Assembly: GCA_009784005.1 (NCBI GenBank)
Contig: WRCE01000011.1
Span: forward strand, 1-47,997
DNA from: Candidatus Methanimicrococcus labiotermitis
Lineage (GTDB): Archaea > Halobacteriota > Methanosarcinia > Methanosarcinales > Methanosarcinaceae
Direction: 5' to 3'
DNA length: 47,997 nucleotides
Below are positions 37,123 through 46,432 of the stretch, one piece after another. The notes beneath the pieces were generated by a model, which made no database searches, was not told the DNA's origin, and saw only the letters and a program-made list of their open reading frames with translations. The stretch's first letter is position 1; each line of letters opens with the position of its first letter. The position numbers were made by a program, and so were the translations under genes.

Positions 37123-38232
37123 ATGTTATACGCGTTTGAGCTTTCGGGGGAGCATCCTCAAATCCCCGCCGCTGAAGTTTTAGCCGTTTTGGCGTCGGCA
37201 GGGCTCGATGCATCTGTTTTTGCGGCATATCTCAGCTGTCTTGTTGTAGATATTTCATCACCTGATCCGACTGTTTCGGATGACGATATTTTCAAAATGA
37301 TGAGAGACGATATGCCGGATGTCTTGGCGATGACGCATGCGATTTCAAAAGTCATTGACATTGTTGATGTTTCTGAAGAAGCTGTTCTGAACGCGGCTGA
37401 AAAGTTTCGCGCCGCGGCTTATTTGAACGAGGGAGAAACTTTTGTTGTCCGCGCAAAGCGGCTCGGCGACAATTCTGTTTTAAAATCCGTTGATTTGGAG
37501 GGCCGAATCGGCGGCAGGATCTTTCGGCAAGGTTTTCGCGCCTCTCTAAAAAACGCGGACAAGGTTTTCAGGCTGACCCTGACGGATAAGGCGGTATTCG
37601 GCCTTTTGGCTTCTGCCGTTGACCGCGGCGCCTATGAATTCCGTTCCCCGCAAAAAAAACCGTTTTTTTATCCCGGGGTACTGATGCCGAGAGTCGCGCG
37701 CGCGCTATGTAATATTGCGGGCGTTCGGCCCGGAACAATCGCCGTTGACCCGTTTTGCGGGACGGCCGGCATTTTATTGGAGGCCGGACTCCTGGGTGCA
37801 AAGGCAATCGGCATTGACGCGCAAGAAAAAATCATCATCGGCGCCGGCACCAATATGGGCGGTTATTCACGGTCGACAGGGCAATTGCTTTCCAAAGAAG
37901 AACGCGACCTCGGTATTGATTTGATTAATTATGACTTATTTACCGGCGACGCCTGTGGTTTGCCGCTGGCGGATAATTGCGCGGACGCGATTGTCACGGA
38001 CCCGCCATACGGGCGCTCAGCCGCGATAAAAGCGGAATCTTTAGAGAGGTTGTATTCTGAATCTTTCAAAGAAATGTACCGGATTTTAAAGCCCGGGAAA
38101 AAAGCGATTGTCGTTTCCGAAGCGGAAATCGAAGATTTCGCGTCGGGCGCCGGATTTTCAATCGAAACCGTTTATAAGCAGCGCGTACACCGAAGTTTGA
38201 CGCGGACGATTTCTGTGATGACGAAAAAGTGA
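37123..38232 (+). CDS. tRNA (guanine10-N2)-dimethyltransferase, archaeal Trm-G10
   Basis: 369 residues. The N-terminal half (to about 165) is a THUMP-type RNA-binding region (TFVVRAKRLGDNSVLKSVDL). It is followed by a class I methyltransferase with FFYPGVLMPRVARALCNIAG, the SAM motif DPFCGTAGILLEAGLLGAKA near residue 208, and the catalytic DPPYGRSA near 293. Archaeal members methylate N2 of G10 in tRNA, a counterpart of eukaryotic Trm11. Probably leaderless (see the upstream box A). The last codons (KK-stop) lie in a 30-bp repeat that continues past the stop. Confidence 0.93.
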   Translation: MLYAFELSGEHPQIPAAEVLAVLASAGLDASVFAAYLSCLVVDISSPDPTVSDDDIFKMMRDDMPDVLAMTHAISKVIDIVDVSEEAVLNAAEKFRAAAYLNEGETFVVRAKRLGDNSVLKSVDLEGRIGGRIFRQGFRASLKNADKVFRLTLTDKAVFGLLASAVDRGAYEFRSPQKKPFFYPGVLMPRVARALCNIAGVRPGTIAVDPFCGTAGILLEAGLLGAKAIGIDAQEKIIIGAGTNMGGYSRSTGQLLSKEERDLGIDLINYDLFTGDACGLPLADNCADAIVTDPPYGRSAAIKAESLERLYSESFKEMYRILKPGKKAIVVSEAEIEDFASGAGFSIETVYKQRVHRSLTRTISVMTKK

Positions 38233-38290
38233 CGTGAAACTTTAAAAAAGTAAAAAAAGTGACGTGAAACTTTAAAAAAGTAAAAAAAGA
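38222..38290. repeat. 30-bp repeat spanning the stop of the TrmG10 gene
   Basis: Two copies of a unit containing GTGACGTGAAACTTTAAAAA, 30 bp apart; the first includes the TGA stop. Confidence 0.9.
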
Positions 38291-38296
38291 TGGCAC

Positions 38297-38322
38297 CGGT
38301 CATTGTTAAATGACCGATTTTT
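38297..38322 (+). terminator. hairpin terminator after the TrmG10 gene
   Basis: CGGTCATT (38297-38304), loop GTTA, AATGACCG (38309-38316), then ATTTTT. Confidence 0.75.
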
Positions 38323-38327
38323 AATGC

Positions 38328-38400
38328 TTGATTTTCAAATAACCGATTTTCAAATAACCGATTTTCAAATAACCGATTTTCAAATAACCGATTTTCAAAT
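38328..38400. repeat. 15-bp tandem repeat, about five copies
   Basis: Unit AAATAACCGATTTTC. It resembles the 3' arm and T tract of the adjacent terminator (AATGACCGATTTTT), so it may have grown from that sequence. Confidence 0.92.
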
Positions 38401-38405
38401 GATTA

Positions 38406-39077
38406 TTAAATGCCCGCTTCCTTTTTGAACTGTTCCAAACCGATTTCTTCAATCAGCTTGCCGAGTCTCTTTTTGGAATTCTTTTCTTTGGCGTATGTGA
38501 TGATTTTATCGGCCATGGCAAGCGCTTCTTCTTCGGAAAGCCCTTCCGCGACTAAATCAGCGATTCTGGGCGTTGCATTGGCGCTGCCGCCGACGAAACA
38601 TTTGTAACCGCTGCTGTCACCCACAAAGCCGATGTCGCGGATGGCAGATTCGGCGCAGGAAAACAGGCAACCGGAGACGCCGATTTTCATTTTGGCGGGA
38701 AGCACGAGGCCGTGGTATCTTTCATCCAGTTTCAAGCCGAGTCCCAGTGCGTCTTGTTTGCCGCGTTTACAAAACGTTGTTCCCGGGCAAATACGGACAC
38801 TGCGGACACAGATGCCGATGGCGGAGCCGGGTTTCATGTTCAGGTCGGCCCAAGCGCTGTCAATGTCTTCTTCTTTTAATCCGACCAAAACAATGCGCTG
38901 AGAAGAGGAAACCTTAATGGCCGCCAAATTGTATTTTTCGGCAACGTCAGCCATCGTTCTCATGATTGCGGGTGTTAAAAGACCGGCCGGCGTGTGCGGC
39001 GCGATTGCATAGGTTTCACCGTCGCGCTGAAGGATAGCGCCCTTTTCCAAAATGTCTGTCTTTTTATTTTCTGTCAT
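38406..39077 (-). CDS. small assimilatory-type siroheme sulfite reductase-like protein
   Basis: 223 residues. The siroheme/[4Fe-4S] cysteines are C97-x5-C103 (CPGTTFC) and C137-x3-C141 (CLFSC), in the blocks SVRICPGTTFCKRG and KIGVSGCLFSCAESAIRDIG. The N-terminal part (YAIAPHTPAGLLTPAIMR) is a half of the nitrite/sulfite reductase ferredoxin-like fold. The length matches the short sulfite reductase group, including the 23-kDa P590 protein of Methanosarcina barkeri, which reduces sulfite with siroheme. No added ferredoxin domain. The start at 39077 is set by GAGGGT; a frame from 39152 would run through the upstream repeat and is rejected. Confidence 0.9.
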   Translation of the reverse strand: MTENKKTDILEKGAILQRDGETYAIAPHTPAGLLTPAIMRTMADVAEKYNLAAIKVSSSQRIVLVGLKEEDIDSAWADLNMKPGSAIGICVRSVRICPGTTFCKRGKQDALGLGLKLDERYHGLVLPAKMKIGVSGCLFSCAESAIRDIGFVGDSSGYKCFVGGSANATPRIADLVAEGLSEEEALAMADKIITYAKEKNSKKRLGKLIEEIGLEQFKKEAGI

Positions 39078-39103
39078 AATGACCCTCTTGTGATTGATGA
39101 AAA

Positions 39104-39200
39104 ATACAAGTTGTGGAATACAAGTTGTGGAAATACAAATTGTTGAATACAAGTTGTGGAATTCAAGTTGTTGAATACAAACTATGGAAATACAATTTAT
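39104..39200. repeat. 14-15-bp repeat upstream of the sulfite reductase gene
   Basis: About six copies of a unit near GAATACAAGTTGTG, with single-base variants. Confidence 0.9.
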
Positions 39201-39335
39201 TATAAATCTATAAGAAGCAGGCGATAATATCTCTCAGAGTTCATTAGTTTTATGCTTCGCGTCGGGATGTTCATTTGTAAAGAGAAAATTCACCGTTATC
39301 GGTTGACCTCGTTTATCCGAATTGTCATTTGTTTG

Positions 39336-40391
39336 TCACTCGTATATCAATTCGCAAATCAAGGCTTCCGTTTTGTTGTTTTCCTGTTCTTTTAAGTACA
39401 AATGAATCTTTTTGGTCCCGAAAAGTCCCGCTTCCAATTGATTGCGAATGCCCCAGTAGTTTTTCGGGTCGATGCTGCCGCGAAGCGTTACTTTACCGGC
39501 GTTGCTTTTCTTCAGGAATTCATTGATTTTTTCGTAATCGCTTTCCGTTTCAAACGGCATGGCGCGAAGCATGATGTAACTGTTTTTATTCATCGGGTTG
39601 ACGGTCAGCAAATCCGCGGTCAAAAGCGTTCTCTTTTTGTCGATTTTAACGACCCTGACGTGACCCGCGATCGCTTTAATCATGTCGTCGGTCAGCTCGT
39701 TGAGAAGGTCAGCCGCGACAACGGCGGGGTCGGGCTCAAACATGAAAAGCATCGGTTTATCTGTTTCAACCATCGGCGGCAACTTCACGGGCGCGTCCAC
39801 CATCGCGTTGCCCTCGGGCAAAGAAACGGCAATCCTGTTGTATTTCTTTATTTTGCCGAAATAAAGCGTCAGGCGGTTTAATTGACCGTTTAAGGAAATG
39901 TATTCCTTTTCACAATCAAAATCAATCCTCTCAGGCGGCATCTGCGGCGGCGCTTCAAACGCGAAGTTTTGCGTAATCCCCGCGTACGCGTCCATCACCG
40001 CGGGAATCCCGGGGCGCAGGCTGTCCGTTTGCCGCGTTTCCTCTTCGGGCGGGCGGTACGGGTCTGAAAAAACGATATCCGCTTCAGGAATCTGCGCGAC
40101 CACTGCCGGATCAAGCGCGTCACCGCAAATGAAAGTCACGTTGGACAAACCGTGTTTCGCGCAATTTTGTTTCGCGTATTCCAGCTTAAGAGGGTCAATT
40201 TCAACGGCATAGACGTGTTTGCAACGCTGCGCGAAGTAAATGGTTTGGCCGCCGATGCCGCAGCTGATGTCGGCAATGACGCGGCATGCCAAGCGCGCCG
40301 CCCTGTATTTGGCAACCGGCTCGGGCGTTGCGAAGCGGAGCCCATCCTTGTCGGATGACATTTTCTTTTCAAACACTTTTTTCTGTGACAT
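39336..40391 (-). CDS. class I SAM methyltransferase with THUMP-like C-terminal domain
   Basis: 351 residues. The SAM site is DISCGIGGQTIYFAQRC (about 41-57), followed by YAVEIDPLKLEYAKQNC, and the active-site strand VFSDPYRPPEE near residue 107. The C-terminal part (about 260-351, including LRGSIDPKNYWGIRNQL and KTEALICELIYE) matches the THUMP-like domain found in a group of uncharacterised RNA methyltransferase-like proteins. ATG 40391 follows GGAGGAGAT closely. It lies 23 bases downstream of the RaSEA gene on the same strand, so the two are probably co-transcribed, which points to RNA modification. Confidence 0.87.
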   Translation of the reverse strand: MSQKKVFEKKMSSDKDGLRFATPEPVAKYRAARLACRVIADISCGIGGQTIYFAQRCKHVYAVEIDPLKLEYAKQNCAKHGLSNVTFICGDALDPAVVAQIPEADIVFSDPYRPPEEETRQTDSLRPGIPAVMDAYAGITQNFAFEAPPQMPPERIDFDCEKEYISLNGQLNRLTLYFGKIKKYNRIAVSLPEGNAMVDAPVKLPPMVETDKPMLFMFEPDPAVVAADLLNELTDDMIKAIAGHVRVVKIDKKRTLLTADLLTVNPMNKNSYIMLRAMPFETESDYEKINEFLKKSNAGKVTLRGSIDPKNYWGIRNQLEAGLFGTKKIHLYLKEQENNKTEALICELIYE

Positions 40392-40414
40392 ATCTTCTCC
40401 TCCGTTACCGCTTC

Positions 40415-41455
40415 TTAATCTAAAATCGGCGCCCCGAATGTGACGTCGTCCAAAAGCAATTCTTTCTCCCACAATAATTTACAATCGCACTCGACCTCTT
40501 CCAACGTTTTGACATCTTGTGTGATTGAGAACGCGCGAACCATGCCGGCGACATCTCTGCTGCAGGTTTTACAGTTACGCGGGCCGCGTTTGGCGCCCGC
40601 GCCGACGGGATCGGACATCAAAACCAAATCCGGGTGTTTGATTTTGGCTTCTCTTAAAATTTTGACGATGCTCCAAAGCCATGGCGGGCGGTACTCTTTG
40701 TTTTCCCAAAGTTTCTCAACGTAGGTACCTGTTTGGACATTGCAGAGGTTGATGGACACAGTTTGCGCGTACGGCGCAACCTCGTCAATGCTTTTTAAAA
40801 TGTCTTCCGTCGCTTCCCGCTCCGTTAAAAACGGCGGTTTGAGCATCAAATAAGCTTTTGTAAAAATGCCGCTCTCTTGAGCGATTTTTGCCGCCTCTTT
40901 GAATTTATTGAACGTGAATCCTTTGTTGATGGATTCGCGGCGGATTCGGTCAGACGTCGTTTCAAGACCGTAAGCGAATTCAAGCGGCTTGCCGTTCATG
41001 ACAGACAAACAATCAGCAACAGCTTCACGCGTTACAAATTCGGGACGCGTTTCCGCCAAAACGGCAACGATTCTCTCATCATCCGCCAATTTTTTTAAAA
41101 TCTGTTTTCGAAGGGCGGGCGAGATTTCCGATGTGTGTAAAAAACTGCCGGATGTAAAGATTTTCACCATAAAGCGATTCAATTTAGAAGCGCGTTCCAG
41201 CGCTTTGTCTAACTGAGCGAGGATATCGGCGTCTGCCGGCTCACCCGTTGAACTGTCATAAACGTAGCCGCACATCGTACAACCGCCCTGTTTTCCCCAG
41301 TAGCAGCCTGACGTTTGGAAAATGATTGTCAAGACGTCGACAACGTCGCCGCGCAGATTGTCCTGACCGAGCCAAAAAGCCGCAGGCTCGTTGTACGGTC
41401 GGGATTTAATCCGCTGCCGTTCGCGGATTTCAAGAACGGATTGATTGAGAGACAT
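40415..41455 (-). CDS. archaeosine biosynthesis radical SAM protein RaSEA
   Basis: 346 residues. The radical-SAM cysteines are C51-x7-C59-x2-C62 (GCYWGKQGGCTMCGY), the unusual spacing of the Elp3-like/RaSEA family. Other blocks: MVKIFTSGSFLHTSEI, AVLAETRPEFVT, EFAYGLETTSDRIRRESINK, and SINLCNVQTGTYVEKLW. A C-terminal CKTC plus CDC cysteine group (CKTCSRD, VECDCK) is also typical. With ArcS it converts preQ0-lysine adducts to archaeosine at tRNA position 15. It lies upstream of the THUMP-like methyltransferase gene; no Shine-Dalgarno is visible. Confidence 0.94.
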   Translation of the reverse strand: MSLNQSVLEIRERQRIKSRPYNEPAAFWLGQDNLRGDVVDVLTIIFQTSGCYWGKQGGCTMCGYVYDSSTGEPADADILAQLDKALERASKLNRFMVKIFTSGSFLHTSEISPALRKQILKKLADDERIVAVLAETRPEFVTREAVADCLSVMNGKPLEFAYGLETTSDRIRRESINKGFTFNKFKEAAKIAQESGIFTKAYLMLKPPFLTEREATEDILKSIDEVAPYAQTVSINLCNVQTGTYVEKLWENKEYRPPWLWSIVKILREAKIKHPDLVLMSDPVGAGAKRGPRNCKTCSRDVAGMVRAFSITQDVKTLEEVECDCKLLWEKELLLDDVTFGAPILD

Positions 41456-41459
41456 AATT

Positions 41460-41540
41460 ATTCAAATGTATTCAGAGTCACGTATTCAGATTCACGTATT
41501 CAGATTCACGTATTCAGATTCAAACGTATTCAGATTCAAA
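41460..41540. repeat. 15-bp repeat between the guaA subunit and RaSEA genes
   Basis: Four copies of a unit near ACGTATTCAGATTC. Confidence 0.9.
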
Positions 41541-41547
41541 CTCAAAA

Positions 41548-42462
41548 TTACTCAAACTCAATCGTTCCCGGCGGCTTTGGCGTCACGTCGTAAACAACGC
41601 GAACGGCATCGGGGATTTCGGTTGTGATTCTTTCCTGAATTTTTCTCAAAAGAGGATACGGTACGTCCAAAGGCTCGGCGGTGATCGCGTTGTCGGAATT
41701 CACGATTCTGACGGCGATGATCCAGCCGTACACGCGCCGGCCGTTTTTTTGTCCCGTGCCTTTGCCGATGACGGCGGCGAGCGCTTGCCAGGGCTTTAAT
41801 GTTTCCATGACTTCTTCTTCAACAATTGCGTTTGCCGCGCGGACGGCGATTACTTTTTCACGCGTCGCCTCACCGCAGGCGCGAACGGATAAGCCGGGGC
41901 CGGGGAACGGCATTCTTTCGGAGAGGGCGATTGGGAGACTTAAAGCACGGCCGACTTCGCGGACATCGTCTTTGTATAAGTAGTAAAGGGGCTCGACAAC
42001 GCCTTTGAATTCCATTTTTTCAGGCATGCCGCCAACGTTGTGGTGGGATTTGATGCCTTTTTCGGATTCCAAAACATCGGGGTAAATCGTTCCTTGAATT
42101 AAGTAGTCGGCGTTGATTTTTCGCGCTTCTTCTTCAAAGACGCGGATGAACGTTTCGCCGATGGCTTTTCTTTTGAGCTCGGGATCTTCAATTCCCTTAA
42201 CGGCGTCAAAGAAACGGTCGCCGGCGTCAATCATTTGGAGATTCATGTGGGAGAACGAGGCTTGCACCTGTTCCGGCTCGCCTTTTCTCATGAAGCCGGT
42301 GTCAATAAAAAGAGGATACAGACGGTCACCGATGGCGCGGTGAGCCAGTTCGGCGCAAACGGAACTGTCAACGCCGCCCGAAAGCGCGATCAAAGCGGTT
42401 CCTCCGATTTGAGCTTTGATTTTCTCAATTGCGGTTACAATAAATTCTTGGACATTCTCCAT
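41548..42462 (-). CDS. guaAB: GMP synthase ATP-pyrophosphatase subunit (GuaAb)
   Basis: 304 residues. Archaea split GMP synthase into a glutaminase and this synthase subunit, which adenylates and aminates XMP. The PP-loop [20 protein letters not shown] opens the protein. [49 protein letters not shown] and the C-terminal dimerisation domain ending in [13 protein letters not shown] complete the family pattern. The glutaminase subunit is not in the window. Start ATG 42462 has GGAGCT upstream. It is divergent from the prepilin peptidase gene. Confidence 0.95.
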   Translation of the reverse strand: MENVQEFIVTAIEKIKAQIGGTALIALSGGVDSSVCAELAHRAIGDRLYPLFIDTGFMRKGEPEQVQASFSHMNLQMIDAGDRFFDAVKGIEDPELKRKAIGETFIRVFEEEARKINADYLIQGTIYPDVLESEKGIKSHHNVGGMPEKMEFKGVVEPLYYLYKDDVREVGRALSLPIALSERMPFPGPGLSVRACGEATREKVIAVRAANAIVEEEVMETLKPWQALAAVIGKGTGQKNGRRVYGWIIAVRIVNSDNAITAEPLDVPYPLLRKIQERITTEIPDAVRVVYDVTPKPPGTIEFE

Positions 42463-42658
42463 ATGAAAAGCTCCTGCGAATTGCGGTCATGTTTTGCGAT
42501 AAATGTTTCGATAATGTTTTTCGATATTATTCGTATCAATTTGTATCAATTCGTATCAGATAGATGCTATATGAACGTTTTTGTAAATATATTATTGTAA
42601 AAGATTTTATTTTAATCATTCCATGTCAAGCGGAATTATTTAAAAAGTTTCATCTGCG

Positions 42659-43372
42659 GTGCCGAATTTCATCAAATTCGTGTTTGAAACGGACATTTTA
42701 TCTGTCATTTACATCGGCAAGATTCTTCTGTTTCTGCCGTTTGCGGCGCTCGCCTGCCTTCATGACTTGCGGTCAAGAACGGTTCCCAATTCCGTTTGGG
42801 TAATAGCTGCCGCCGCCATGTTCCCCATGATAGTAATTGAGGCGGCGGTTTTCGGTATACACGTTTTATTCAATAATGCCGCCGCCGGCTTTTTGATGTT
42901 TTTATGGATGTTCGTTTGCTTCCGCTTCAAGATTTTCGGCGGCGCCGACTGCAAAGCGTTTATTTTGATCGCTTTCTTTTTCCCGCCCGATCTGCTCTCT
43001 TTTGTATCTTTCATATTTTTCGGGTCTTTCACATCAACAGGATACGTCGCTTCCGGTTTTCCGTCCTTCGTTTATTCGCCCGTCGTTTATTCGCCCGCCG
43101 TTTATACGCCCGCCATTTATTCGCTCATTTTTGATTTGATTTCTTCAGTTCCCGTTTCGGCTTTTATGAATTCCTTACTTGCCGCGGCTGTCTTTTCTTT
43201 ATTCCGGCTGCTTTGGGATTTCAAAAACGGCAGCGCCTCTCTTGTCAAATGGCTTGGGGTCGAAATGCCTTTTATGCTTCCGCTATTTGTCGGTTTTGTA
43301 ACAGCGGTTTTATTCGGCAATTTCGTTTTCAAACTGATTTCTCTTATTTTGCTCTCTGTTTTTTATTTTTAA
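42659..43372 (+). CDS. archaeal A24-type prepilin peptidase
   Basis: 237 residues, about six transmembrane segments. The two catalytic aspartates of this family are Asp36 (LHDLRSRTVPN) and Asp97 (FGGADCKA, the GxxDxK motif). These enzymes cleave class III signal peptides of pilins or archaellins at the cytoplasmic face. Residues about 138-155 are a repeat of the form VYSPVVYSPAVYTPAIYS, encoded by a 15-bp in-frame DNA repeat (43068-43130), which sits in a loop. GTG start at 42659 without a Shine-Dalgarno. No pilin gene is nearby. Confidence 0.85.
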   Translation: MPNFIKFVFETDILSVIYIGKILLFLPFAALACLHDLRSRTVPNSVWVIAAAAMFPMIVIEAAVFGIHVLFNNAAAGFLMFLWMFVCFRFKIFGGADCKAFILIAFFFPPDLLSFVSFIFFGSFTSTGYVASGFPSFVYSPVVYSPAVYTPAIYSLIFDLISSVPVSAFMNSLLAAAVFSLFRLLWDFKNGSASLVKWLGVEMPFMLPLFVGFVTAVLFGNFVFKLISLILLSVFYF

Positions 43373-43378
43373 AATGAA

Positions 43379-44767
43379 TCAAGTCGAAACGCTTTCCCGA
43401 TTATATTTTTCCTGAAGTTTTTCTTCCCTTTTCAGTGAATTCAATTGCGTGACGACAAACAACATCGTCAGCGCACTTGCCAGAATATCCGCAATGGGAT
43501 ACGCAGCCCACACGCCTGTGAGGCCGAGGAAAAGGGGGACGATAATCATGACCGGGAGCATGATGATTTGGCGCGCGACCGCCAAGACGAAAGACGCTTT
43601 GGCTTTGCCGATGGCCTGCATGAAAGCGGACCCGATTACCTGAATGGAGATAATCGGGACCATTATGTTCGCAATCCAATAGGCGATGACCGCTTCTCTG
43701 ACCAATTCCGGATTGTCGGGGATGAAGAGCGTGAAAATTGCATTTGTGAAAAGGTATGTGAGCGCCGTCAAGACGAAAAGGATGACGGTTGCCCAAATCA
43801 ATGAGACTTTGACGATTTCGCGGACGCGCGCGTAGTTTTTCGCGCCGTAGTTGTAGCCGGCAAGCGGGATCATTCCCTGAACGATGCCTATCGCCGGAAT
43901 GAAAACGAATCCGAAAATACGGTTCAGCAAGCCGTAAATTGCGATATGGGTGTCGTTGCCATAATAATTCAAGTTCCAAACGATGATGATGAACGTGAAA
44001 ATGAATGAGCCTTCGCGAAGAAACTCGGAAACGCCGATTTTGCCGATTTCAGAGAACGCGGGGCGGTCGTATTTAATCCATTTTAGACTGAAATTGAGCT
44101 TACTGACTCTGTAAAGATAGAAAACGAGAATCACAATATTCAGCATCTGACAAAGAACGGTCGCGGCAGCGGCGCCTTGCATGCCCCAGCCGAATTCAAA
44201 GATGAAAATGTAGTCCAAAACGATATTGACGAAGCTTGAGATGATGTACATGGTCATCGAATAGACGGAATTGCCTTGCGCCATCACCACCATGTTCAGC
44301 GTTATTGCCATGATTTGAAAAGTGCAGCCCAAGATGATCCAAAACATATATTCGCGGGCAAAAGGCATGGTAGCCTCCGTTGCGCCGAATAATGTCAAAA
44401 GCGGGTCTAAAAACAAGAACCCGAAGATTGTACAAAAAACGCCGGCGGCAAGCGCCATTAAAATCATGTTTCCGATGCCTTTTTGAACACGGCTTTTATC
44501 GGACGCGCCGAATCCTCTGGATATAAAGGAAGAACCGCCGACGGCAACGCCTGAGCCGACGCAGATGAGAAGGAAAGTCAGCGGAAAAGCAACCGCAAGC
44601 GCCGCCAACCCGAGAATACTGTCTTCTCCAAGCCCCCGCCCGATGAAAACAGAGTCGACGAGGCCGTAAAGCGTTTGAGCGATCAAACCGATAATGGCGG
44701 GAGCGGCAAGCCAAGCTAATGCCTTTTTAATATTGCCCGAACCCATCATTTCGTGTTTGTCAGCCAT
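43379..44767 (-). CDS. MATE family efflux transporter
   Basis: 462 residues with about twelve hydrophobic segments. The N-terminal half has the MATE signature (LAAPAIIGLIAQTLYGLVDS, VFIGRGLGEDSILGLAALAV) and GSSFISRGFGASDKSRVQKG; the second half repeats the fold (GIVQGMIPLAGYNYGAKNYA). It exports organic compounds using a Na+ or H+ gradient; the substrate cannot be told. The C-terminus is charged and cytoplasmic. It converges on the prepilin peptidase gene with only six bases between stops. Confidence 0.93.
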   Translation of the reverse strand: MADKHEMMGSGNIKKALAWLAAPAIIGLIAQTLYGLVDSVFIGRGLGEDSILGLAALAVAFPLTFLLICVGSGVAVGGSSFISRGFGASDKSRVQKGIGNMILMALAAGVFCTIFGFLFLDPLLTLFGATEATMPFAREYMFWIILGCTFQIMAITLNMVVMAQGNSVYSMTMYIISSFVNIVLDYIFIFEFGWGMQGAAAATVLCQMLNIVILVFYLYRVSKLNFSLKWIKYDRPAFSEIGKIGVSEFLREGSFIFTFIIIVWNLNYYGNDTHIAIYGLLNRIFGFVFIPAIGIVQGMIPLAGYNYGAKNYARVREIVKVSLIWATVILFVLTALTYLFTNAIFTLFIPDNPELVREAVIAYWIANIMVPIISIQVIGSAFMQAIGKAKASFVLAVARQIIMLPVMIIVPLFLGLTGVWAAYPIADILASALTMLFVVTQLNSLKREEKLQEKYNRESVST

Positions 44768-44888
44768 AATAACATTTCAGTCCCCATCGGGGTTTTTAAA
44801 AGTAAATTTAAAAGTAAAACGCACAGAACTATAGAATTTTTAAGAATAAATGTATTGAACCGTATAATTTAAACGTTACGGCTTTTGC

Positions 44889-44970
44889 TTTCGTCTCCGA
44901 TTTCATTTTTTCGTTTTCGGTTTCAATTTTTCGTCTCCGATTTCATTTTTTCGTTTTCAGTTTCAATTTT
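44889..44970. repeat. about 40-bp repeat, two copies
   Basis: Two head-to-tail copies containing TTCGTCTCCGATTTCATTTT and TCGTTTTCGGTTTCAATTT, upstream of the transglutaminase-like gene. Confidence 0.9.
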
Positions 44971-45050
44971 TTTCTGCCTTCTGCTCTTTTATTTTACCTA
45001 TTTATTACAAAACGCTTTTATGGAAATCATTCCATATTTATTTTTGAATT

Positions 45051-46190
45051 ATGAATATAAAAAGAATAATCCGGAATCATTTGATTTATGTCGTTTTCAT
45101 GACCGTTGTCGTCATCATAGTCTCCGCTGTTCTTTTTTCACATGTTCCCCTCGATGAGACGATGAAAGCCTTTTCACATTCGGCAAGAGACCGGTCAGCG
45201 TCTCCCGACACAGATATCGTTCTTATTTACCCGTCGCTGTTTTCAAGAACAGAAGCGCCGAAATTCGGCGGCGATCTGGAGGGCGAGGTCTACAAAATGA
45301 CTTACGTTTGGAAGTTTGACGATTACAGTCACTCTTACCGCGCCGAAATACCGGCGGAATTGCTGGAATATTACCGCGCGAGACCACATGACCATACCGA
45401 GTATCATCGATACGCGCTGTCAGATTATGACCGCGAAATCATCCGAAGTTTCGCTGACGCTTTTTTAGAAAATGGCCGCCGTCACAGATACACCGATGAC
45501 CAAATTGCCATGAATATCATCACTTTCGTTTACACGCTGCCGTACACAATCGATTTTGAAACAACCGGATTTGAAGAATACCCGCGGTATCCGATTGAAA
45601 CCTTAATTGAGGGCGGCGATTGCGAAGACCGCGCGATTTTAATCGCGGCTCTTCTTTATGAGCTGGGAATCGAAAGCATTATTATTCAGCTGGACGAGCA
45701 CGCCGCCGTCGGTTTAAAAGACAACGGCAACTACACCGGCCAATATTACGATGTCAACGGGGCGCGATACTACTACGCCGAAGTTTCTGTAGAGGGCAGC
45801 ATGATTGGCGTTATTCCCTCCCACATCAACCCGAAACTGGTTGCCCTGTATCCGCTTATTAAAAAGCCTTACGTTTCAGCCGAGATTCAGCATCAGTCGG
45901 CTGGTAGGAATGCCGACGGCAATCTTTACCGCCTCCAAGGAACCGTCCATAATTTCGGCCCCGGCGAAGGAACGAATGCGACTGTCAGAGTCGTCACAAC
46001 GATGTCCGGCTCAAGCGCCGCGCCTCAGCCTGATAAACTGATTCAAATCGGCAACATGCCCGAGGACAGTACCGCTCACATCAATTCGCTTATCACCGTT
46101 CCGGGCGGCAGCGGCGTCGTCGACATTTATGTTGAAGGCGATAATTTTGAACCGATTCTCGTCAGAGGTTTTTATTTCAACTTCAGATAA
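45051..46190 (+). CDS. transglutaminase-like protein, membrane-anchored
   Basis: 379 residues. An N-terminal transmembrane anchor (LIYVVFMTVVVIIVSAVLF) is followed by an extracytoplasmic domain. The transglutaminase/papain-like core has the catalytic Cys near residue 190 in GGDCEDRAILIAALLYELGI, His near 216 in QLDEHAAVGL, and the acidic residue in RYYYAEVS. The C-terminal part (about 275-379) looks like a beta-sandwich (LYRLQGTVHNFGPGEGTNAT, TVPGGSGVVDIYVEG). Archaeal proteins of this kind are taken to process or bind cell-surface proteins. ATG start 45051, no Shine-Dalgarno. Neighbouring the surface repeat protein may be meaningful. Confidence 0.85.
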   Translation: MNIKRIIRNHLIYVVFMTVVVIIVSAVLFSHVPLDETMKAFSHSARDRSASPDTDIVLIYPSLFSRTEAPKFGGDLEGEVYKMTYVWKFDDYSHSYRAEIPAELLEYYRARPHDHTEYHRYALSDYDREIIRSFADAFLENGRRHRYTDDQIAMNIITFVYTLPYTIDFETTGFEEYPRYPIETLIEGGDCEDRAILIAALLYELGIESIIIQLDEHAAVGLKDNGNYTGQYYDVNGARYYYAEVSVEGSMIGVIPSHINPKLVALYPLIKKPYVSAEIQHQSAGRNADGNLYRLQGTVHNFGPGEGTNATVRVVTTMSGSSAAPQPDKLIQIGNMPEDSTAHINSLITVPGGSGVVDIYVEGDNFEPILVRGFYFNFR

Positions 46191-46432
46191 GTTTGTGCCT
46201 CGTGACGCCTTTTTTCTATTCCCTGAATTCAATAGGGAAAGTGCATAATCTCTGTAATCTCTGAAAAAAGAATGAGGGTGTTATCTTTCAATTTTTTGCA
46301 CAAAAGGAAGTAACACCCACGCTGCAAACACTTTCAAGGTATAAAAATGATATTGGCGATAACCCGACGGCTGATTTGCCGGATTTTTATTATGTCTGAT
46401 AATCCATTCAAAATCTCAAAAAATAGTGTGTT

